Of a DNA stretch of 64,000 nt, positions 33,770 through 44,500 are shown one piece after another. A program made the position numbers and the translations under genes. The stretch comes from Candidatus Izemoplasmatales bacterium. Its GTDB lineage: Bacteria; Bacillota_I; Bacilli_A; Izemoplasmatales; Hujiaoplasmataceae. The number at the start of each line of letters is the position of its first letter. Positions within the stretch are counted from its first letter, which is position 1. The stretch is taken from positions 124,001 to 188,000 of the forward strand of contig JAQVVR010000001.1 of assembly GCA_028698875.1 (NCBI GenBank), given 5' to 3'. The notes beneath the pieces are model-generated. The model saw nothing but the letters and a program-made list of their open reading frames with translations. It did no database searches and was not told the origin of the DNA.

Positions 33770-35281
33770 TTATTCGGTAAAACTCGTACCATTATACGGA
33801 TCAAATATACCAACCGTTGCCCGTAAATCTGTCGCTAGTAAATCCCGCATAAAGAAGTCAGAGGTTTGTATATTATTGCCATTTAGAAAATTATAATATG
33901 TTTTATCAAAAATATAATCAACAGCTCCAACCGTATAAACTTGACTACGATTAATTAATACTCCGTCTTTATATAATTGGCTTCCACTTACCGAAACGCC
34001 ATCATCAAAAACGACATCTCCACCAATATTATACAAATCGTATATTTGTTGTCCGGTCATTTCACAGGTTTTAATGACATTATCAAAGGGATAAATAACC
34101 ACTAAATCACCCATTGATATGTCGCCAATATCAATATTGGTTCGAAAGCCACCATTATTCACCATGCCAAAATCAAGACCTAAATAATCACGGATTACTG
34201 ATGAACCCCAAATCGCCAATTCTTGATCTTCCGAATAACGATTGATATAGCGATTTGTTGTTGCAAGCACTTCGTTTATGAAATCAAGATAAGCTTGTTG
34301 TTCAGCGTAATAATCGATTTGATCATTTATGTGAGAGTCAGTCGTCGTTAAGTCATCTTCGCTAAAATATTGGCTACTAACCCCAATGACTGAGTCCGAT
34401 ACAGTATCATAAATCAAATTGATTTTTGCGAACAAAGCGGCAGGATAACTGCTAACTTGAGCATATGGCATGTCAGCACCATCGCGAATTATAACATCGG
34501 CTAATGTTTCGTGCGTATGGCCGTTAAAAACCGCATCAACACGGTAATCGCCTGTTGAAGCAGCAATTTCCTGATTAACCCAATAACTGTAGTCATGTAA
34601 GGAAACTACTACTATATCGCAATCTTCAATCGTCCGTAAATGATATGTATATTCACGGATCGTATCAACGATATCAGCAAATTCGTAATCGGCGACCCGG
34701 GATGCAGATATTGAATTAATAACATCACCGATAATTCCGATAATTCCCACTTTAACACCGCTCGTTTCAACTATGGTATATGGTTGCGTCCAATCCATCA
34801 TTTCATCAGTTGTTTTGTTAATAATGTTAGCAGCTAAAAACGGATAATCTGCTTCGCCATTAGCTGCGGAATTGTCATTATAGGCAGCGATGACATCAAT
34901 ACCCCAATCAAATTCATGGTTGCCAATGGTGAAAGCATCAAAACCAATATAATTCATGATCTCAATTAACGGACGTCCATGATAGTAATTAGAAAATGCT
35001 GAACCTTGTAAGATATCACCACTAGCCATGATGATGGTATTGGGAACTGACTCGTTTTTATCATGCAAATATTTGCCCATTTTTGATAAAGTATCTAAAT
35101 CCGAATAGGCAAGTCCATGCATGTCGTTGATTGCATACAATTCTATGGTTTGAACGGAATTGTAGGTAATTGTTTCTGTCGTCGTTACACCAGTTGTCGT
35201 AATAATAGGTGTTGTATTGATACAAGCTAATAAAAAAATTGACAACATACTCGCAACCAAAATGACCAAAGTTTTTTTCAT
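33770..35281 (-). CDS. 5'-nucleotidase/metallophosphatase lipoprotein
   Basis: 503 aa from ATG 35281, preceded by GAAGTGAG. A lipoprotein signal MKKTLVILVASM... ends in LLAC at the cysteine near residue 20, followed by a threonine-rich linker. The calcineurin-like domain has NDMHG, GDILQGS, GNHEFDWG and NGHTHETL. The C-terminal 5'-nucleotidase domain contains GSSVIRDYLG and VNNGGFRTNI. It is membrane-anchored outside the cell and should release nucleosides from nucleotides, matching the nucleoside phosphorylase 0.7 kb away. Substrate range (AMP, UMP, UDP-sugars) is open. Confidence 0.92.
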   Translation of the reverse strand: MKKTLVILVASMLSIFLLACINTTPIITTTGVTTTETITYNSVQTIELYAINDMHGLAYSDLDTLSKMGKYLHDKNESVPNTIIMASGDILQGSAFSNYYHGRPLIEIMNYIGFDAFTIGNHEFDWGIDVIAAYNDNSAANGEADYPFLAANIINKTTDEMMDWTQPYTIVETSGVKVGIIGIIGDVINSISASRVADYEFADIVDTIREYTYHLRTIEDCDIVVVSLHDYSYWVNQEIAASTGDYRVDAVFNGHTHETLADVIIRDGADMPYAQVSSYPAALFAKINLIYDTVSDSVIGVSSQYFSEDDLTTTDSHINDQIDYYAEQQAYLDFINEVLATTNRYINRYSEDQELAIWGSSVIRDYLGLDFGMVNNGGFRTNIDIGDISMGDLVVIYPFDNVIKTCEMTGQQIYDLYNIGGDVVFDDGVSVSGSQLYKDGVLINRSQVYTVGAVDYIFDKTYYNFLNGNNIQTSDFFMRDLLATDLRATVGIFDPYNGTSFTE

Positions 35282-35334
35282 AATACTCACTTCTTTCGAT
35301 AGATATATCATAATATTATACCAGTAAATAAAAG

Positions 35335-35371
35335 AAAAAGGAAGAAACTTTACTCGTCTCTTCCTGTTTTT
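35335..35371 (-). terminator. Terminator of the 977-aa repeat-protein gene
   Basis: AGGAAGA and TCTTCCT around a 13-nt loop, with T-runs in the minus-strand direction. Confidence 0.75.
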
Positions 35372-35383
35372 ATATATTCTGTT

Positions 35384-38317
35384 TTACAATGTATAAAAAT
35401 CAATAATATCTAAAACTGTAGCTTTTAATAAAAAGTTTGCGGTGTTGTTATCTTCATAATCAGTACTATCAAGAACATATGGATTAAAAGGATTGGAGCA
35501 TATCGTTTCTAAATCCGGAGTAATGATATTTAGAACAATCATTGAATTTAAAACTATGCTTTGAGAACTGGTATCCAAAGATTCAACGCCGGCAAGTGAA
35601 ATCGAAATATCCGAGAAATCGGAACCCGAACTTTCTCCTAACTCATTAGCTGCGAGAATGAAGTTTCGGATTTCTTCAGCAATGATAACATCATCAACAC
35701 CATATAAATCATCAAGTGCCAAAATCGGAATATTATCGGTTATCGCACTGTTACCCTTAGCTAAATTATCAATAGTAATGTGAATTGATCCTGATTGTAG
35801 CATTTCATCAAGAGTGGCTGCATTCATACTGGCAATCGTACTGGCTGACATGCCATTGGAAAAATCTGTGAATCCAAGCAATGACAAAGCGTTTAGTAAG
35901 GCTTTTAATTCATTGAGTTCGATGAGACCTTTAGCAATTAAAACATCGTTAATCGTGACATCTTGACGCAATGAATTAGGGACAATTAAAGTCAAAGATC
36001 CTGGCGTTGCGGTTTCGCTTGTCGATGCAAAATCTAAAATAGCATCAGAAATACTGGCCCTAACGATTTCCGAAGTTAAAACAATATCGAAGTCGGCAAG
36101 GAAGATTTTTGCTGGAGTAAAGTTTTCACCAGCGAAATCAGTAATTCCCAATTCATATAAAGCTTTAAAGGCATTTGATAATTCAACAATCGTAATACAT
36201 TCGACGTTTCCAACCATTTCCTTTACCGAATCAGGGACGATTGGAAGGTTATCAAGTAATATACTAGAAATAGTTGCTTGGATAATTGTTGATTCAAAAA
36301 GTGTAGTCAGTTTGTTACTATCAAGACTGCCTGTACCATCATCTAGTCGATTTAAAATTGAAGCGGTAAAACTACTGAATTCAAAATCCTCAAAACCCAA
36401 AACATTCAAAGCATTAAACACCTTCCGGATTTCGGTGGTTTTTACGACATTAACAGTGCTATCACCCACTTCTAGATTATCAATTGAAATATTGGGGATG
36501 GTCAAGACATCAGAACCCATATCATATAATAATTTTCCAACAGTGGCACTGATTATCTCCGAAGAAAATAATGTGTCTAGTTCATTTTCATCCAAATTCA
36601 ATACTTCGGCGATTGCAAATCCAGAGCAGCCATCATCTTCTGGAGCACATGTGGTGGCATTATAAATCAACTGAATTGATAAAGCCAAAGCATTTAGTTC
36701 TTCTTTTTTTAAATAGTCATTGGCATCAAAAACCGAATTGGGAATGACTAGTCCCATCCCATCAAGATCTTGAGTTAGCAAAACTTGGGAGATGGTAGCC
36801 ACTAATATCTGTGAATCAAAAATCTTATTAATTGATGATGGCGTTAAATTAACGATGGTAGCAAGTCCAAGTTCAGTTAGTGCAAACGTATCTGACTCAT
36901 CAAAAATTGCTCCTAATGCTTCGCCAATTGCCAAAAACTCATTGGACCAATTCAAGTCGGGTGGAATGACAAAGAAGGAAGATACGGTATTATCCGGATT
37001 TGACAGGTAGGGCTCTATGAAGGCTTCACCCATATAAATCATCAAGGATGAGTTAGCCATTGAAGTAAACAAACTACGGATAAAATCGCCATCGACTTGA
37101 TCAGGTAAAGTACTCCAATCCGTTCCCTCGGCTTGTGCATTAATTATAATAAAGATGCTTTCAGCAATATCGCCAAGTGTTGACAATTCGGTTTCCCAAT
37201 CAATGGCTGCCAACTGTTCTGGCGTCGCTCCTAAATCAACATCAAAATAATCTGCCGCAAACTCAATCGCAAGCGGCATTATCGTCACGATGAATTCTGA
37301 ACTTGATACCGTTGAAAACATTGATTTTACTTCATCACTCGTCAAGTCGCTAATTTCATTGGATGTGGCAAAATCAGAATTTAAGATTATCATGATCACT
37401 TCAGAAAAAACACTCATCTCATTACGAATGGCAATCTGTTTATCAGCAAATTCAAAGGAAAGAACCATATCAAATAAGTACAAGTTAAGCGGAATCTCAC
37501 GAGTTCCCGAGGAATCAGGAATCGTGATAATGCCGGCTGCGGTCACTAAAAGATTGGACTCATATGCTGTAACCATGTCTTTCATCATTGCGATGGCATT
37601 TTCGGGAATGGCTTGATTGCCAGTCTCAGCAGTTTCTTGATAGTCTATCAATGAATAGTGGGCTTCATATAATTCCCATCGTGGAAATTCTAAATCTACG
37701 GCATCAGGTTCTGCCTCTGCTTGTTCAGGTAGAATTATAGTAACGCTTTTAACAATATCCACAACGCCACCAAACATAATTAGAAACACAAATAAAGCCA
37801 TAACTCCATTAAGTAATCCTATCAAGGCCCCAAATCCGGGATTCTTAGCGGCATGTGGATCGTGTTTTCCGCCAAAAATCAACTTGATAATCCAACAAAT
37901 AATCTTATAGATGATTAATATCACAGTAAAATATAAAATCGTGTACACAATTTTCAAAACAAAAATTCCCAGTCCACCGGCTAAGCTCATTACAGCAGGA
38001 GATAGTAAGGCTGGATCAATAGTATCACCCAAATAAATGGAAATGGCCACCGGAACAGCGGCATCAAAACTAGTAACGCTAGCAAACGCAGAATTGACAT
38101 AAGCTAAAGCGACCCCAATCTGTTCTGATTCCATAGTCCATAGCTGATTGACAACCGCATCAATGGTTATAAAAAATATGACATAAAAAATGAGCATCGT
38201 CACAAAAGTATATAAAGATTTTTTAAATCCGTGAACTAATCCTCCTAAAACACCAAGCCCGATGATACCGAAAAAAGCAATATTAAAATATAGAGTAAAA
38301 TCATTCAAGGTCAGCAT
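35384..38317 (-). CDS. CvpA-like membrane anchor with extracellular AT[IV]S repeats (short paralogue)
   Basis: 977 aa from ATG 38317, with AGGGGGTG 8 bases upstream. Four N-terminal helices (about 5-27, 29-55, 115-145 and 160-190) have the CvpA pattern: GFKKSL after helix 1 and NPGFGALIGLLNG before helix 4. The positive-inside rule places the rest outside. Residues about 200-490 are shared with the large paralogue (DLEFPR..LYEA.YSLI). Residues about 500-840 hold five copies of an 85-residue unit built on [SN]S.I..AT[IV]S, then V/IP, then an EL..A...LG helix. One copy has CAPEDDGC (CX6C). Strongly acidic, no LPXTG, no SLH. Monocistronic, with its own promoter and terminator. Function unknown. 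Confidence 0.85.
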   Translation of the reverse strand: MLTLNDFTLYFNIAFFGIIGLGVLGGLVHGFKKSLYTFVTMLIFYVIFFITIDAVVNQLWTMESEQIGVALAYVNSAFASVTSFDAAVPVAISIYLGDTIDPALLSPAVMSLAGGLGIFVLKIVYTILYFTVILIIYKIICWIIKLIFGGKHDPHAAKNPGFGALIGLLNGVMALFVFLIMFGGVVDIVKSVTIILPEQAEAEPDAVDLEFPRWELYEAHYSLIDYQETAETGNQAIPENAIAMMKDMVTAYESNLLVTAAGIITIPDSSGTREIPLNLYLFDMVLSFEFADKQIAIRNEMSVFSEVIMIILNSDFATSNEISDLTSDEVKSMFSTVSSSEFIVTIMPLAIEFAADYFDVDLGATPEQLAAIDWETELSTLGDIAESIFIIINAQAEGTDWSTLPDQVDGDFIRSLFTSMANSSLMIYMGEAFIEPYLSNPDNTVSSFFVIPPDLNWSNEFLAIGEALGAIFDESDTFALTELGLATIVNLTPSSINKIFDSQILVATISQVLLTQDLDGMGLVIPNSVFDANDYLKKEELNALALSIQLIYNATTCAPEDDGCSGFAIAEVLNLDENELDTLFSSEIISATVGKLLYDMGSDVLTIPNISIDNLEVGDSTVNVVKTTEIRKVFNALNVLGFEDFEFSSFTASILNRLDDGTGSLDSNKLTTLFESTIIQATISSILLDNLPIVPDSVKEMVGNVECITIVELSNAFKALYELGITDFAGENFTPAKIFLADFDIVLTSEIVRASISDAILDFASTSETATPGSLTLIVPNSLRQDVTINDVLIAKGLIELNELKALLNALSLLGFTDFSNGMSASTIASMNAATLDEMLQSGSIHITIDNLAKGNSAITDNIPILALDDLYGVDDVIIAEEIRNFILAANELGESSGSDFSDISISLAGVESLDTSSQSIVLNSMIVLNIITPDLETICSNPFNPYVLDSTDYEDNNTANFLLKATVLDIIDFYTL

Positions 38318-38367
38318 TACCAAAGCACCCCCTAATAGAACATAAAAACAAATATGTCTTTATCATT

Positions 38368-38395
38368 ATTATATATTATTTGAAAAAGATATCAA
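38368..38395 (-). promoter_or_regulatory. Promoter of the short repeat-protein gene
   Basis: TTGATA, 16 bases, TATAAT on the minus strand. The -35 region reads CGTTGATATCT, identical over 11 bases to that of the large paralogue, with the same 16-base spacing. Confidence 0.75.
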
Positions 38396-38469
38396 CGGTG
38401 TTTGTTTGATATTTCCATTTTTGACCATAATTAAAGTCGAAGACTTAATCATTAGTTGGTATTTAACAA

Positions 38470-38508
38470 AAAAGGGCAAGATTTTGTGTCTTACCCTTTT
38501 GAAACATA
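38470..38508 (-). terminator. Terminator of the giant repeat-protein gene
   Basis: On the minus strand AAAAGGGTAAGA pairs with TCTTGCCCTTTT (one T-G pair), followed by T's. Confidence 0.85.
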
Positions 38509-38515
38509 ACAATTT

Positions 38516-41500
38516 TTACGATGCGAGATAATTTACCAAAGTGATAATACCAGCCGCATTCAGGAAGCCATGAACAATCATATCATCCATATAATACATG
38601 TAATCAGGAATCGGTTCGTATTGATCGTTACCAGGAATCATATTATATGTATTGACTGCCGATACCAAGTCAGGAGTTATGATGTTTCTGACAATCATGG
38701 AACCAAGGATTGTAGCTTGTTGTTGCGGGGTCTTGCCTGCGAGGCTAGCATAGCTGAAGGAAGCACTTTGGAAGTCAGCCCCAACTTCTTTAGCTGCTAA
38801 GATGAAGGCCTTAATTTCAGATGCGAGAATCAATCCGGTGATATTATACAGTGTTCCTTCTACTGGGTCACCATCAACATAAGCTTCATCAGGAATGTGA
38901 GTATTGATGTTAGTGTTTCCTTTCATCATGTTATCAATGGTAACATGCATTGAAGCCGAATTTAAGATTATATCAAGTGAGGTACTGTCAAGGTCAGTAA
39001 TCGTATTGGCGCTTACTGAATCGTCGAAGCCATCAAAATCAAGAGCTTTTAATGCGTTCAGCAAGTTAATTAACTCATCACTGGTAATTTGACTGTAAGT
39101 TGTCGTATCACCGTTAACGATGATGTCAGCACGGAAAATCGTTGGAATAACAAGATCAGGATTACCAACAATGCGATCATCTTCAACAATGGCGAATTCA
39201 AGGAACGAATCCGATACGGTTGCTTGTATGGAAGCCGAACCCATGACGATTGCGAAGTCAACTTCAGGACCCCAAAGGATGTCGGTGGAAATATCGGGAC
39301 TGTCAATGTTGGATAAGCCAAGATTATTCAATGCTAGTAAAATGTTTTCTATTTCATTTGCATCAACATAAACATATTCGATTACTCCATAGGTAACGGT
39401 TATTCTAATTGGTGTATCGCCATTTTCCACATCGAAATCCGGAATGATAAGCGTGCTTGTTACTAACCGATCCGAAATCGTTGCTCGAATGCAGGCGGAA
39501 CCAAGCAAATCTGTATAATCAGTAGAATTGAAGAATTTTGATGAATCAATACCACCCGACATACTGTTCATATCGGTATAACCCATCCAGTCGAGGGCGG
39601 CAATCAAACTCTTGATTTCCCACTTTTCCAGATAATCATCGCCATAATTATTGAGGACTACTTCGGTTGTGTTGTTTTCTAAATACTTAGGAACAATCAT
39701 GACTCCCGAAAGATCAAATAAAATTTGGGTTATGGTTTCGTGCATGATTGCGGATGCTAATAATGTATTTTGCTCTTGGTCATCATTACCGATACCGTCT
39801 ACTAAAGGCGTAATCGAGATGGCTCCATCAAAACTTGCAAGGTTACCATTAAAGCCAATAAGTTCCAAAGCAGCGAGTAAACTCATGATTTCAAAATCCT
39901 CAATATATATTGTTGTTGTACCCGCATTGGTTACTTGAATTTGGATGCCAAGAACATCTTTAGTTGGAATCGTCATTTCATCGCCATCCATGGCCATGAT
40001 TTGTTGTGAAATGGTGGCGTGAATTGTTGCCGAGGCAAGGACAGTCGTTTGATTAGCCGCCCCATCATCACCAAACAATACGGTTAAGTCGATTGGTCCT
40101 AGTGTCCCACTAGAGAGATTACCTCCGGCAGGGTAGAGAACCTCAAGAGCGGTGAATAAATCGTCAATTTCTGTATCAGTAATATAAGTGAACCCTCCAT
40201 GTAATTCTTGGATGTAAACGCCAGGGTTGATTCCATCATCAATATGCCGAGTCGGAACGGTCAAGGCCGTGCCATCAAGGTTCAACACTTCACTAGAAAT
40301 GGTGGCGTGTATAATAGCCGATGCTAGTAAGATTGCTTGATTATCATTATTATATAGAATACTTAAATCAAAGGTGCCACCAAATGATAATTCGCCGCCA
40401 TCTTCATCAATGATTGCTAAAGCGTTAATAAGCATCTTGACTTCGTCAGCATAGATATAGTAATCGCTGGTCGCCGTCAAAATCTCAATGGCATTGGCGT
40501 GGAAGAAGCCTGTATCGGGAACCGTTAACGCATCGCCATCCAACTGGTGAATCTGATCGGAGATTGTGGCATGGATGGAAGCGGAATTAAGAAGTGTGGT
40601 TTGTTTTGAATCATTGTTATAAAATGATGCCAAAGAGATTTCACCATCAAAACTGGAAATATCCCCAGAAGTCATTCCCAATGAATCTAGTGCTATTAAT
40701 AAGTTTTCTAGCTCGATCTTACTGATGTAAAGGAATTCATCGGCTAAGCCGTCTTGGACAATGATTTGGACAGCATTTTCAGCGACATCATGAACAGGAA
40801 CGACAATTTTGTTATCTCCATCAAGGATCATTACTTTGCTTGAGATGGTTGCTTGAATGATACTGGATGCAATCAAGAGATTGGCATTGGTTTTACCCTG
40901 ATTGGGATTGACTTCAGTAATGCCAGTTAGATCGACATCGCCTGTGAATCCATCAGAAAAGGCCGAAGGATCATCATATCCTAAGACTTTGAAAGCAATA
41001 AGAAGATTAGCCAATTCAGTGGAATCGATGTATTCAGTTTGATCAGCACCCAAATTAACGATAAAGCGTAAAGGAGTATGATCGTCTTGGTGAACTGCAG
41101 GAATATCTAAAATTCCGGAGAGGGCAATGTTGATTACGATTCGTGAGAAGGTTGCTTGAACAATAGCTGAGGAAACAACCGTTGCAGCGTTAGTTCCTTG
41201 ATCAATCGTAGCCAACGAAACGGCGTCGGTAAAGGCAGATGCATTGATTTGACTTACTCCTAAGGTATCAAGAGCATTAAGAACAGCTGATAGTTCAGTA
41301 TCGACAACATAAGTGGTTTCGGCCCTAAAAATCCGAATCATAGTTGTTCCATCTTCCGCAAAATATGGAACTTGAACATCGCTTCCAACTCCGGTTAAGT
41401 CAATTAACTGTTTTGAAATTGAAGCGTGTAAAATTGAGGAGTCGAGAATGGTTGCCAGATTAACAATGATGTCGTCAAGTACCAATACCGATTCAATTGA

Positions 41501-44500
41501 ATCAAAATCCTCAATTTTCAAAACGTGCATGGCAATCAAAACATATTTCAATTCTTGCTTTTCGATGAAATTAAACAAATCATCATCTTGGTATGAGACA
41601 ACGCTAGAATTAAGTGAATCGGCATTTAGTGAAGGAACAACGATAAACGCTTCAGCACCGACCGATAAATCAATCATCATGTCAGAGACGGTCGCATGAA
41701 TGATGACGGAAGCGAAGAGCGTTGTCATGCTGGCATCGGACAAATTATCGTGGTTGCTAGGATCTTCCAAAGTAGTTAGGATTGTTGCATCAAGCGGTAA
41801 GTCTTCAATCCCGTTTGTGCTGGTAATTCCCAGCACTTTCACGGCTTTAAGAATTAGTTTTATTTCGTTAGCTTCAACGACGTCAACGGCTAACCCATCA
41901 ACTAAAGGTGAGACGATTATTGAAGTTGGAACAATCAGTGGAGCCCCACTCATATCGTTGATTTTCTTACCCATTGTCGCTGCTAAAATCACGGAATCAA
42001 ACATTGTATCAATTTGCTCGTCTTCAAGGGTAAAGATTTGATCAATGTCAAAATCACTCAGTGCTTCGCAAACATCATCACCAACAGCACAATCGTGATC
42101 AACAAATAAGTAATTAACAGCATTTAGCATATAGTACATTTCCAAACGATCAATATAAACGGTACCCACAAGCAATGCCGAATCCGGAATAACGATTGTG
42201 ATGGTGCCAAGGTCTTGATCAGTTATCAAATCAGAAACGGTCGCATGAATAATATCAGATGCTAAAAGTTCATTGACTATTGTCGTTGAAAGATCATCGT
42301 CATCCGGTGTGGTTTTAAGGTGATTCATCAAATCGGCATCAAATTCAATGCTACCGATGCCATCAGTACTATCAATACCAATGACCTGAACTGATTTTAA
42401 AACTTTTTTAATTTCGGCAGGAGAAACCACATTGACGCCAACTTCTTCTACCATTATTTCGATAATTACACTTGTCGGGATAACCATCGGATCGCCGATG
42501 GTCATTATCTTATTTCCCATCGTAGCCGCAAGAATTAATGAGCCATGATATGTATTCAATCCCAGCATCTTGTCAAGCTGAGTATCTGATAGAGTAAAGA
42601 GTTGATCAATATCAAAATCACTTAGGGCTTCGCATACTTCATCACCAACAGCACAATCGTGATCAACAATGATATAGTTGACGGCATTAAGCATATAATA
42701 CATTTCTTCTCGATCAATTAAACCGCTACCGACTGCTGTCAAGGCTGTATCCGGAATTAAAATCGTAACGGTACCCAAATCTTGTTCTGTAATCAAATTG
42801 GAGACAGTTGCGTGAATGATATCCGAATCAAGTAGATTACCAACTAAGGTCTCCGAGAGATCTTGATCGGTGGGTTGGGCCTTCAAATTAGCAATTAAAC
42901 CCACGCCAAATTCGATGTCTCCAATTCCATCAGTGCTGTTAATACCAATGACTTGGACGGATTTTAAAACTTTTTTAATTTCCGTAGCGGATACAACATT
43001 AGTCTCAGCATCGTTAACCATAATTTCAATAACGACGCTAGAAGGAATGATAATTGGTGAACCAATTGTCATGATCTTGTTGCCGATAGTGGCAGACAAG
43101 ATTTCTGAAGAAAGCATCGTATCCATTTGTGAATCCGACAAAGTAAATATTTGGTCAACGTTAAAATCGCTTAATGCTTCGCAGACATCGTCGCCTTCGG
43201 CGCAATCGTTGTCAATGATGATAAAGTTTATTGCATTAAGCATTTTATACATTTCGGAACGGATAATCAAATTATCTTCAATTAAATCGATAACCGAATC
43301 GGGTATGATAATCGAAACCACACCCAAATCTTGATCAGTTATGAATTTTGAAACCGTCGCGTGAATAATGTCGGAGGCAAGCAAATCCGTCATTTTGGTG
43401 CTTGACAATTCCAGGTCATCGGAGTCGTCTTTTAACCGGTTTATCATCGATGCATCCATATTTAAACCGCTTAAATCATCGGTACTAGTAATGCCGATAA
43501 CCTGAACGGCTAGCAAGACTTTTCGCATTTCAGCTTCCGTAACAACAGTAACATTTACTCCTCCTGCTAAAACCGAACCCAAAACACTCGATGGCACGAC
43601 TAACGGGTCGCCAACCATCTCATTAAGTTTGTTACCCAAAGTGGCAGTAAGAATATCGGAGGCGAAGAAAATATTCATTTGATCAGTTGTCATCGTTAAA
43701 GCTTTATTGACATCAATATCGTCAAGGGCTTCACATACATCGTCACCATCAGCACAATGATTATCAACTATCAAAAGATTTGCGGCCTGTATCATATCAT
43801 ACAATTCTTGACGAAGGATTAACGATGAATCTTCCGGATCAAGAATAGTATCTGGCATAATAATGGCGACTTCACCAAGACTCAAGTCTTTTATAAATTT
43901 GGATATAGTTGCATGAAGAATATCCGAAGCTAATAAATCTTCCATCTTCGTTTGCGATAATGCCACATCAGCAGGATCATCTTTTAGTTTATTGATTAAT
44001 GATGCATCCATACCCATTTCCGAAAGCGAATTGGTATCTGTGATATTCAAAACCCGTACTGCAAGTAAAACCTTTCGCATTTCAGTTTCAGTTACTACGG
44101 ATACAACTACATCACCTGTAGATACTGTAGTAATGACAGAGACAGGAATCACGAGCGGATCGTCAACCATATCATTTAAAATTTTTCCTAACGTAGCAGT
44201 TAATACCGTGGAAGCAAAAAAGATCTCCATGTCGTCGTCTGACATTGATAATGCTTTATCTTGATTGACAGTGTAACCGGGAACACATTCATCATCATCA
44301 GGGTCACAAACAACATTTATTAATAACAAGTATACCGCTTTTACGGCATAACGAATTTGATCTCTACTAATAAAATCATTTTCATCTAAACAATCATTGG
44401 GAACAACGATACTAATATCCCCCAAATCTTGATTTAACAAGAAATCTGATAGAGTTGCATGCAAAATATCGGATGCTAACAGCGTATTGATTTTGTCATC